Shown here: piece by piece, positions 1 through 4,822 of the stretch
Layout of the letters: each line of letters begins with the position of its first letter
Numbering within the stretch: position 1 is the first letter of the stretch
Assembly: GCA_016193065.1 (NCBI GenBank)
Contig: JACPSX010000242.1
Location: forward strand, 1-14,007
Reading direction: 5' to 3'
From: Candidatus Tectimicrobiota bacterium
GTDB lineage: Bacteria > JACPSX01
DNA length: 14,007 nt
Made by a program: the position numbers and the translations under genes
The notes under the pieces: model-generated
Database searches by the model: none
What the model saw: the letters and a program-made list of their open reading frames with translations, nothing else
What the model was told of the DNA's origin: nothing

Positions 1-432
1 CACGTCGGCTGCGAGCACGGAGTCTGCGGCTGCTGCACCGTTCTCATCGACAACCACCCAACTCTTGCCTGCCTCACCCTGGCTCACAGTGCCGCTGGAC
101 ACATGATCACCACCATCGAAGGAGTTGCCCAAGGAGGTGTCCTTCATCCTTTGCAGGAAGCTTTTTTGGAAGTGGGAGCGGTTCAGTGCGGCTATTGCAC
201 TCCGGGGATGATTCTGACGGCCAAGGCCCTCCTGGACGAAGAGCCCGAGCCCAGCGAAGAACAGATCCGCCAGGCCCTGGCGGGCAACCTCTGCCGCTGC
301 ACGGGCTACCAGGCCATCATCGACGCCGTGAAGCTTGCCTCAAAGCGGTTGCTGGCCGGTCAGGATACTGGCCTGGAGACTTCCCCTCCTCCCAGGTGGC
401 ACGATCTCAGTTCGAGACCCCCTGAGAGATAA
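1..432 (+). CDS. [2Fe-2S] small subunit of a molybdenum hydroxylase (CoxS/XDH type), 5' truncated
   Basis: The reading frame is open from base 1 and ends with TAA at 430-432; about 143 residues are visible and the N-terminal part of the plant-ferredoxin domain lies outside the window. Counting from the first visible residue, GCEHGVCGCC carries the cysteines of the first [2Fe-2S] cluster. QCGYCTPGM and CRCTGY, in the C-terminal helical domain, carry those of the second. In this family the subunit passes electrons between the molybdopterin subunit and an FAD subunit or external acceptor in the cytoplasm; substrates include CO, xanthine, nicotinate and aromatic compounds. The partner subunits are not in the window, so the substrate is unknown. 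After SKRLLAG the protein has a Pro/Arg/Ser-rich tail of about 25 residues. This differs from the short tails of the two downstream 3'-end copies and may come from inserted DNA. Confidence 0.93.
   Translation, partial: HVGCEHGVCGCCTVLIDNHPTLACLTLAHSAAGHMITTIEGVAQGGVLHPLQEAFLEVGAVQCGYCTPGMILTAKALLDEEPEPSEEQIRQALAGNLCRCTGYQAIIDAVKLASKRLLAGQDTGLETSPPPRWHDLSSRPPER
286..323 (+). repeat. 38-bp direct repeat, copy 1 of 3 (others at 1291-1328 and 3870-3907)
   Basis: The 38 bases beginning aacctctgccgctgc are identical at 286-323, 1291-1328 and 3870-3907, all on the plus strand. They encode [12 protein letters not shown], the second Fe-S motif of the CoxS-type protein. Copies 1 and 3 extend the match upstream: 224-323 against 3808-3907 shows a single mismatch, at 261/3845. 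Copy 2 loses similarity immediately upstream of the core. Downstream of position 323 all three diverge but remain homologous. The repeats bound the toxin-antitoxin modules and could be recombination sites or remnants of paralogous genes. Confidence 0.9.
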
Positions 433-494
433 GCTCGCGATATGCTAAGATATGAAAATGAAACGAAGCCCTGAAAACGAGGTAGGGGTGTTCG

Positions 495-806
495 ATGACC
501 CGCAGTGAACGTCTTGTTGCCATTGCCGAAAGACTTCGCCGCGATTACCACGCAGAACGTGTAATCCTCTACGGCTCTGTCGCCCGGGGTGACGAGACCG
601 AAGAGAGCGATATAGACTTGCTGATTATCGCCTCGACGAGGGAACACTTCTACGAGCGGATGGCCACGGTCAGAAAAATCATGCGGCCCCTTCGTGCGGG
701 ACTCGTTCTCTCTCCCATCGTTCTGACCCCTCAGGAGATTCAGGCCAGCGTTGAGCACGGAGACCAGTTTATCGAGGAGATCCTGAACGAAGGGATTGAT
801 CTGTGA
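495..806 (+). CDS. MNT-domain nucleotidyltransferase, antitoxin of an MNT/HEPN pair
   Basis: This is a 103-residue minimal nucleotidyltransferase. The motif GSVARGDETEESDIDLL at residues 27-43 gives the GS signature, the R-G-D turn and the two metal-binding aspartates (D39, D41). The start ATG has a purine-rich ribosome site (gaggtagggg) about 6 bases upstream. In studied MNT/HEPN systems the MNT protein acts as antitoxin by AMPylating or otherwise blocking the HEPN RNase. The next gene starts at 803 with a GTGA overlap, which implies coupled translation in a two-gene operon. The pair sits between two copies of the CoxS 3' end and looks like an inserted cargo module. All visible catalytic residues are present, so it appears intact. 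Confidence 0.88.
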   Translation: MTRSERLVAIAERLRRDYHAERVILYGSVARGDETEESDIDLLIIASTREHFYERMATVRKIMRPLRAGLVLSPIVLTPQEIQASVEHGDQFIEEILNEGIDL

Positions 807-1201
807 CCACACCAATGGAGTCATCATACCCGGCTGACTGGAAGCGGTTAGCTCACAAGGATTGGCGGCGGATCAGGCTTCACCTTCGAGAAAATGATCC
901 TGAGGGAGCAGCATTGTTCCTCCAGCAAAGCCTCGAGAAATTCCTCAAAGCCTATCTTCTGGAGCGGGGCTGGAAACTTAAGAAGACGCACGAACTTGAC
1001 GCTCTACTGGAAGAAGCCTGTGTCCACGATCCCGGCCTTGTGTCCTTCCAGGACCTGTGCGAGCGAGTCTCGGGTTATTACCTTGCAGAGCGTTATCCAA
1101 TCGGATCGCAGGCTCCTCTGCCGATTTCCGCAGTAGAACGGGATGTGGACCAAGCGCGCCATCTCATAGACCATCTGTTCCCCGAAGAAACACTCGAATA
1201 A
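803..1201 (+). CDS. HEPN-domain protein, toxin-side partner of the MNT protein
   Basis: A 132-residue protein if the GTG at 803 is used; an in-frame ATG at 815 is the alternative. GTG is preferred because it overlaps the stop of the MNT gene (GTGA). The HEPN signature is clear: QQSLEKFLKAYLL (residues 41-53), KTHEL (61-65) and YYLAERYP (92-99) match the PF05168-type helical bundle. The RNase motif R-x4-6-H of active HEPN toxins is not obvious, because R97 is followed by no histidine at that spacing. The protein may therefore be a weak or non-catalytic member, or may act through the KTH histidine region. It probably forms a complex with the upstream nucleotidyltransferase. Function as a toxin or phage-defence effector is inferred from the pairing alone. 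Confidence 0.82.
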   Translation: MTTPMESSYPADWKRLAHKDWRRIRLHLRENDPEGAALFLQQSLEKFLKAYLLERGWKLKKTHELDALLEEACVHDPGLVSFQDLCERVSGYYLAERYPIGSQAPLPISAVERDVDQARHLIDHLFPEETLE

Positions 1202-1204
1202 CTC

Positions 1205-1254
1205 CCTCTTCAGGTGAAGGCAGGAGCTTTCTGGAAGCTCCTGCCCTGAAGAGG
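1205..1254 (+). terminator. Long nested hairpin after the MNT/HEPN operon, possible terminator
   Basis: The inner stem is a perfect 11-bp inverted repeat, 1219-1229 against 1235-1245 (ggcaggagctt / aagctcctgcc), with a 5-base loop. It is extended by a second perfect 9-bp stem, 1205-1213 against 1246-1254, leaving a 5-base bulge (gtgaa) on the 5' arm. It starts just after the HEPN stop codon and lies about 35 bases before CoxS 3'-end copy 2. No T-run follows, so it is not a classic rho-independent terminator. It could act as a bidirectional stop, an RNA-stability element or a folded recombination site. Confidence 0.55.
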
Positions 1255-1287
1255 CTTACTTACCGTGCAAGATACCTCACTCTCTCC

Positions 1288-1380
1288 GGGAACCTCTGCC
1301 GCTGCACGGGCTACCAGGCCATCATCGACACCGTGAAGCTCGCCTCCAAGCGCCTGCTTGCCAGCAAAGAGAGCACCTGA
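1288..1380 (+). pseudogene. Second copy of the CoxS-type gene 3' end (30 codons)
   Basis: In-frame sequence encodes [13 protein letters not shown] followed by DTVKLASKRLLASKEST and a TGA stop at 1378-1380. It reproduces the C-terminal cluster motif and final helix of the protein ending at 432. There is no start codon, no N-terminal domain and no upstream homology beyond the core repeat, so it cannot make a functional subunit. The downstream part (1329-1371) differs from the first gene at several positions, mostly third-codon changes. That suggests a paralogue or an older duplicate rather than a recent tandem copy. It marks the right edge of the MNT/HEPN insert. Confidence 0.85.
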
Positions 1381-2179
1381 GAAGTTTTCTCATGCGCAAA
1401 AAACCTACGAAGAGGAGACAATTGCAGATCACATAGCAATTCCGAGGAGATTTTCTTAAATCCTCAATCCTATCTCTCAACTCGCCGATCTTGTTTTCCA
1501 GTCCAAGCCCGTAAAACCCCGACACTTCTGCCAAGAGATCCGTCATCATCCAAAGTCCGTACTCGATGGCCACATAAGCCCGTAGCATTGCAATTTCGGT
1601 TTGACTACTGGTTAAAGTCCCATCGGAAAGAGGCATGTGTTCTTGGAGGTCACCAACATGGGCCGTCTCGCAAGCTTGCCTGTAAATCCCCTGGTAAACC
1701 GATCTGAGTCCACTATCGCGAGCCTTTTTCTCCAGCTTAAGTTTCTTATAGTTTTTCCACTCGTCATCCAAGCCAAGGGTAATCGCTTTGAAATCGTTAT
1801 CCCATGAGGAAATGTATTGTGCTTAATTCGCAAAGTTGCCGACATTTTGAAGAAATGTGATTTTCTGACGAATCCCTTCTGCAATAACAAGCTTAGCTCT
1901 CGTATCATCTGTTTTCTGCACAACCCAGTGAAGATAAATGAAACACTCAACTAATGTCTTTAAATGGTGAAAGGCCTCTGGGCGATTTTTTTGCACGTCT
2001 TCAACTAAGCATTCAAACGTGTCGGACATTTTCAGGCCAAAGCCAATGAGCACGCGATTCCGCCAACTCAATTGCTGACCTTGTACCTGAAGAAGGATTT
2101 TGTCTTTAGTATCCTTGACAAAGGAGCGCAATTCTTCGGCAAGCTCCATATATCCCTGTAGCTTCTCATCTGCCGACAT
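1322..2179 (-). pseudogene. DUF5677-like gene interrupted by an in-frame TAA
   Basis: A start ATG at 2179 has a good ribosome site (AAGGAG) just upstream. The frame runs 118 codons to a TAA at 1825-1823, then continues in the same frame through AQYISSWDNDFKAITLG and on to 1322. One nonsense codon therefore separates two halves that read like one protein of about 265 residues. Helical segments with RPEAFHHLKTLVECFIYLHW in the first half and IYRQACETAHVGDLQEHM in the second resemble the DUF5677 family, whose function is unknown to me. The last ~18 codons read antisense through CoxS 3'-end copy 2, so the native 3' end was probably cut off at that junction. Surroundings are A+T-rich. The family assignment is tentative; the interrupted frame is directly visible. 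Confidence 0.6.
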
Positions 2180-2543
2180 CTTCTTCTCCTTTTTGCCGAA
2201 TGCCTCCCATTCTCATCTCCTCTGCCCAGGTCTCCAGATATTGGATGGAAGTTCCTACATCAGCGGGATGCAAGACAAAGGGCATTACAGATATAACTGG
2301 ATCAATTGACAATGGCTCCAGGCTCCAGAAACGTTCCCCAAAAGGGCCGAGCTCTTTGCTTTTGATTCCAGCCGGGGTAAACCCCAGGATGGAGAGTTGC
2401 GGTCCCTGCGTGCCCGGCCTCGGATAGCAACCCGCCGGGCGGGGGTGGTTTACCAAAGTCAGTCGGCCCTCTTCGAAGTCCCAAGAAGGGGCCGGCTCCT
2501 CAAAAGGCGAGTTAATGACGGGATTATCCACTACGAGGGACAT
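2166..2543 (-). pseudogene. N-terminal stub of a type III restriction subunit, fused to unidentified sequence
   Basis: The frame starts with an ATG whose A is the last base of the VapC stop codon (TGATG). The first ~40 residues, including NPVINSPFEEPAPSWDF and a following Arg-Pro-Ala-Gly segment, match from memory the N-terminus of DEAD/DEAH-type Res subunits (the BPTD_3080-like restriction enzyme family), which run to about 900-1000 residues. After PRPGTQG the similarity ends. The remaining ~80 residues (containing MPFVLHPADVG and IQYLETWAEEM) are not recognised and may be another broken gene. No helicase or nuclease motif is present, so restriction activity is impossible. The end overlaps the ribosome site of the next minus-strand gene. 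Confidence 0.5.
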
Positions 2544-2950
2544 CAGAGACTGCCGGCTATGGCTTCCGATGGGGCCTTTCTGCCACGCCTGGTCCGGTCA
2601 AAATCTGCATCAAAACTGACTATAGTCAGGTCAAATTTTTCCGCAGCAACAAGCTGATAGGCATCGTCGAAGTCCAATTGGAATTGGCGCCCAGCCGTAA
2701 TCACTTCCTTGAGGTCACCAGTTTCCAGATGGATTTTCCTGACTCCGGAATCTTCAAGAACATCTGTGAGGAAGTCTCGAAACACCCCATCTTTTCTTAA
2801 CCGAATGAGAATGACACCAATAGAGTAAAGAGCAAAATCGGTTATCGAGAGAAGACTTGCTTCGGTTTCTGTGAAGAATCTGCGAGCCTCGGCTGCCTTT
2901 TCCTGTTCCAGGAGGAGTTCTAACCAAACGTTAGTGTCAATCAGAAACAT
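2543..2950 (-). CDS. vapC: VapC-type PIN-domain toxin (putative endoribonuclease)
   Basis: A 135-residue PIN-domain protein. It begins MFLIDTNVWLELL with the first metal-binding aspartate D5. SITDFAL supplies a mid-domain acid (D38), DFDDAYQLVAAE supplies D96, and IVSFDADFDR supplies D114. Members cleave tRNA or rRNA and are held inactive by a small antitoxin. The ATG at 2950 is chosen because its A overlaps the TGA of the upstream antitoxin gene (TGATG); a TTG one codon earlier is possible but less likely. The stop TGA at 2545-2543 overlaps the ATG of the truncated Res-like gene in the same way. All key acids are visible, so the toxin looks intact. Confidence 0.88.
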   Translation of the reverse strand: MFLIDTNVWLELLLEQEKAAEARRFFTETEASLLSITDFALYSIGVILIRLRKDGVFRDFLTDVLEDSGVRKIHLETGDLKEVITAGRQFQLDFDDAYQLVAAEKFDLTIVSFDADFDRTRRGRKAPSEAIAGSL

Positions 2951-3156
2951 CAATCACCCCACCATTCCAACGCCTTCCTTTGAAGTTCCAAAGAGGTAAA
3001 CTGATCCCGAAACTCCCTTAGCCCTCCTGCCCAACTCAGGCGCAACTTTTTTTGCTTCGGCCGAGCTCTTCTCTCCAGTAAGGCCCGAGCAAAATCCTGA
3101 ACTTCTTTCCGCAGCTCCGGCGGCAACTGTTTCATAATCTCTTCAATCGTGGACAT
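2950..3156 (-). CDS. DUF2281-like antitoxin of the VapC toxin
   Basis: A 68-residue basic-acidic protein beginning MSTIEEIMKQLPPELRKEV, typical of DUF2281-like antitoxins that precede PIN toxins. Start ATG at 3156 is preferred over upstream in-frame starts because an AGAGG ribosome site lies about 8 bases before it and homology begins there. The tail FTSLELQRKALEWWGD is the kind of C-terminal segment that wraps around the toxin. The stop codon overlaps the vapC start by one base (TGATG), so the two are translationally coupled. The frame upstream of the chosen start runs without a stop into a HEPN stub and the MNT gene, so a longer fused product starting at 3228 cannot be excluded. Confidence 0.75.
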   Translation of the reverse strand: MSTIEEIMKQLPPELRKEVQDFARALLERRARPKQKKLRLSWAGGLREFRDQFTSLELQRKALEWWGD

Positions 3157-3195
3157 GAGTTTACCTCTCTTGGCTTTCGCCTTTGACCTTCCTCG

Positions 3196-3228
3196 CGCAT
3201 CGTGCAGAAGGGAGTCACGCTTGGCCAT
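3196..3228 (-). pseudogene. N-terminal remnant of a DUF86/HEPN toxin
   Basis: An ATG at 3228 overlaps the last codons of the MNT gene by 14 bases, the usual arrangement for MNT-DUF86 pairs. It encodes MAKRDSLLHDA, close to the conserved start of DUF86 HEPN proteins (basic residues, then RD, LL and D). After this the sequence becomes a Lys/Arg-rich linker and runs in frame into the DUF2281-like antitoxin. The simplest reading is that the rest of the HEPN gene was deleted and its first codons were joined to the upstream side of the VapC module. The match is short and made from memory, so this is tentative. Confidence 0.4.
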
Positions 3229-3523
3229 ACACGACCTCAGCTTTGGCCAGAACCTCATCGCGGAAATATTTGCTCAAAGACCTAGGAGTGTTGATATCCA
3301 CCTTCTTACAGCCGCCCAGAACCGCCAACAACTCTTGCTCCAAATCGTACAGCTTGAACAAGCCCACCCGGGCCCCTGGCTCAAACTCCACCAGCACGTC
3401 CACGTCGCTTTCCGGGCCGAAGTCTTCTCTGAGGACGGACCCGAACAGAGCCAGCTTTCGGATGCAATGACGCCGGCAGAAATCGGCGATCCTGTCTTTT
3501 CGTATCTCGATGCTTGTCTTCAT
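3215..3523 (-). CDS. MNT-domain nucleotidyltransferase, orphan antitoxin
   Basis: A 102-residue minimal nucleotidyltransferase with LFGSVLREDFGPESDVDVLV at residues 26-45: GS, R32, D34 and the metal aspartates D40 and D42 are all present. It resembles the MNT members paired with DUF86 HEPN toxins more than the one at 495-806, so this is a separate system. The expected downstream HEPN gene is missing apart from a short stub, leaving this as an orphan antitoxin ahead of the DUF2281/VapC pair. The start ATG at 3523 has only a weak ribosome site. The same-strand order MNT, antitoxin, VapC suggests they may share a transcript. Confidence 0.85.
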   Translation of the reverse strand: MKTSIEIRKDRIADFCRRHCIRKLALFGSVLREDFGPESDVDVLVEFEPGARVGLFKLYDLEQELLAVLGGCKKVDINTPRSLSKYFRDEVLAKAEVVYGQA

Positions 3524-3639
3524 TCTGCAACTCGGAGTCTGAGGCTCTCTCCAACCTCGGACAAAGTACCCTGGTGAACGCCCTCACCGAGAACTTCCAC
3601 TTATTGTTAAGTTTAGCACACATCCGGATCCGTTTATAG

Positions 3640-3807
3640 CCCGCCAACCACCCCTACATCTTCATCCCCAGTCAGGCGCTCAGGCGTCAGGTCAGCTACC
3701 AGAAACTCTCATTCCGTAGCGCCGAGCAGGCGTACGAAGTGGCCGCTCCCTCTCAACGCACTCTTCTGCGGGTCCTGCGGGATGACCCGGTAAATCGGGT
3801 CCGATTT
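3640..3807 (+). other. Unidentified open segment, possible gene remnant
   Basis: From a TAG at 3637-3639 the frame is open and reads a plausible peptide (HPYIFIPSQALRRQVSYQ, later SAEQAYEVA and LLRVLRDDPVNR) up to the edge of CoxS 3'-end copy 3, where it goes out of frame with the copy. No start codon with a ribosome site is seen and I recognise no family. It may be the internal fragment of a gene trapped at the junction, or chance open sequence. The rest of 3524-3639 holds nothing I can support apart from the upstream region of the minus-strand MNT gene. Confidence 0.2.
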
Positions 3808-3971
3808 AGGCCCTCCTGGACGAAGAGCCCGAGCCCAGCGAAGAGCAGATCCGCCAGGCCCTGGCGGGCAACCTCTGCCGCTGCACGGGCTACCAGGCCA
3901 TCATCGATGCCGCCCAACTCGCCTCCAAGCGGTTGCTTCCTAGCCCCAAGACCACCCCGCCCGCTCTGTAA
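3808..3971 (+). pseudogene. Third copy of the CoxS-type gene 3' end (54 codons)
   Basis: In-frame sequence from the codon at 3810 encodes [20 protein letters not shown], the CRCTGY cluster motif, [11 protein letters not shown] and a short tail ending in TAA at 3969-3971. It matches 224-323 of the first gene with one mismatch in 100 bases, then falls to clearly lower identity over the last helix. The match starts abruptly at 3808 after unrelated sequence. No start codon or N-terminal domain is present. The short tail ([10 protein letters not shown]) looks like a natural CoxS C-terminus, so this copy may preserve the original gene end displaced by the inserted modules. Confidence 0.9.
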
Positions 3972-4053
3972 GTCTGAGTGCCTGCAACGTCAGGTACGCA
4001 CTTTGGTCAGCGAGGAAATTAGGTTGCACAGCGGCTGCGCTGAAGGCCGACCA

Positions 4054-4081
4054 TTAGCGAAGGTCAACATTGTGGTAAAAT
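4054..4081 (+). promoter_or_regulatory. Possible extended -10 promoter for hicBA
   Basis: TAAAAT at 4076-4081 is preceded by TG one base upstream (TGG-TAAAAT), an extended -10 element. A weak -35 (TTAGCG, 4054-4059) lies 16 bases before it. Transcription would begin near 4088, directly ahead of the GGGAGGTG ribosome site at 4089-4096, giving a very short leader to the hicB ATG at 4103. HicB proteins often repress their own promoter, but no clear operator palindrome is seen. Confidence 0.4.
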
Positions 4082-4102
4082 GAATGCCGGGAGGTGACTT
4101 CT

Positions 4103-4327
4103 ATGCGGCTTGAGCTAACCGCGGTCTTCAGGAAAGTGCCCGAGGGCTATATCGGCTTCGTCGAAGAGCTTCCAGGCGCAAACACTCAAGGAGCTACGCT
4201 GGAGGAGGCGCGGGCGAATCTCCGGGAAGCCGTCGAGCTTGTACTGGAAGCCAACCGCGCTCTGGTGGAAGAGGCGCTGGGTCAGGAGGACGTAATTCGG
4301 GAGCCTCTTCGGATTTCTGCCGGGTGA
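4103..4327 (+). CDS. hicB: HicB-type antitoxin
   Basis: A 74-residue HicB-fold protein: ELTAVFRKVPEGYIGFVEEL forms the first strands, PGANTQGATLEEARANL is the family's central signature, and a helix (LREAVELVLEANRALVEEAL) follows. HicB mimics a partial RNase H fold and neutralises HicA. The ATG at 4103 is chosen over the GTG at 4094 because GGGAGGTG at 4089-4096 then sits at the correct distance. No separate DNA-binding domain is visible at the C-terminus, so autoregulation, if any, would work through the complex. The stop overlaps the hicA GTG start (GTGA). The antitoxin-first order is the reverse of the E. coli pair but common elsewhere. Confidence 0.88.
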   Translation: MRLELTAVFRKVPEGYIGFVEELPGANTQGATLEEARANLREAVELVLEANRALVEEALGQEDVIREPLRISAG

Positions 4328-4509
4328 AGCGGCGGGAACTTATCCGGCATCTGGAAGCCCACGCCTGCGAGTTTCTCCGGGAAGGCAGCAATCACACCGT
4401 TTACGTCAACCGCAAGGCTCGCAAAGTTTCCACTGTCCCACGGCACCGTGAAATCAACGACTTTCTCGTACGGAAGATCTGTCGGGATCTGGAAATCCCA
4501 GAGCCCTGA
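4324..4509 (+). CDS. hicA: HicA-type mRNA interferase toxin
   Basis: A 61-residue protein with the HicA double-stranded-RNA-binding-like fold. KRRELIRHLEAHACEFLREG leads to the catalytic histidine in GSNHTVYVN (H24), and VPRHREINDFLVRKICRDL is the C-terminal signature. HicA cleaves mRNA and tmRNA independently of the ribosome. Start is GTG at 4324 overlapping the hicB stop, giving coupled translation. Length and key residues are normal, so the pair looks functional. It lies just downstream of CoxS 3'-end copy 3, at the right edge of the cluster of toxin-antitoxin modules. Confidence 0.9.
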   Translation: MKRRELIRHLEAHACEFLREGSNHTVYVNRKARKVSTVPRHREINDFLVRKICRDLEIPEP

Positions 4510-4648
4510 TGACAATGACGCGCTTCGCGCCCCAGCATATCCGTTTGATCGTTATAACGGATGGAAACTGAAACCCGGAGCCGCACATCGGAGCTTCAGG
4601 CAGCCACGTGGCTCATTTCAGAAGCCACCTCGGTCGCAACCTCCAAAA

Positions 4649-4798
4649 TCACCATGGATGTTTCTTCTTGAGTTGCGCAAACCGTTTTAGTGCCTTGCGC
4701 ATGGACCAAAGGACGGGAGACGGTTCCACTTTGCGCATGGCGATTTTCTGGCCCAGAAGCCATCGCTTGACTTCTGTTTCAGCCCATTTTGTCGCCAT
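4649..4798 (-). CDS. Possible 49-residue basic small protein
   Basis: The frame starts with an ATG at 4798, preceded by an AGGA ribosome site 5 bases away and only 24 bases after the stop of the cysteine hydrolase on the same strand. It ends with TGA at 4651-4649. The product begins MATKWAETEVKRWLLGQ and ends AQLKKKHPW. It is rich in Lys, Arg and Trp, with two similar Met-Arg-Lys segments, and has no signal peptide or membrane span. I recognise no family. Good spacing and ribosome site favour a real gene in an operon with the hydrolase; its short length leaves doubt. The region 4510-4648 holds only a 12-bp palindrome at 4602-4613 and nothing else I can support. Confidence 0.45.
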   Translation of the reverse strand: MATKWAETEVKRWLLGQKIAMRKVEPSPVLWSMRKALKRFAQLKKKHPW

Positions 4799-4822
4799 TG
4801 TTTTCCTGCCGAGGACTCCCGT

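Noticed and set aside
1205-1254. An integron attC site after the MNT/HEPN cassette
   Set aside because: The hairpin has a bulge and nested stems, but the terminal RYYYAAC/GTTRRRY core boxes of attC are absent and no integrase is present.
1823-1825. Recoding (selenocysteine or programmed read-through) of the stop in the DUF5677-like gene
   Set aside because: The codon is TAA, not TGA, and no downstream recoding hairpin was seen; a simple nonsense mutation fits better.
3739-4083. A 114-residue plus-strand protein
   Set aside because: Most of it reads CoxS 3'-end copy 3 in the wrong frame; the Ser/Pro/Arg-rich product is a by-product of GC-rich sequence.
4602-4613. A 12-bp perfect palindrome (agccacgtggct) as an operator
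   Set aside because: It is short, lies between converging gene ends rather than near a promoter, and has no second copy in the window.
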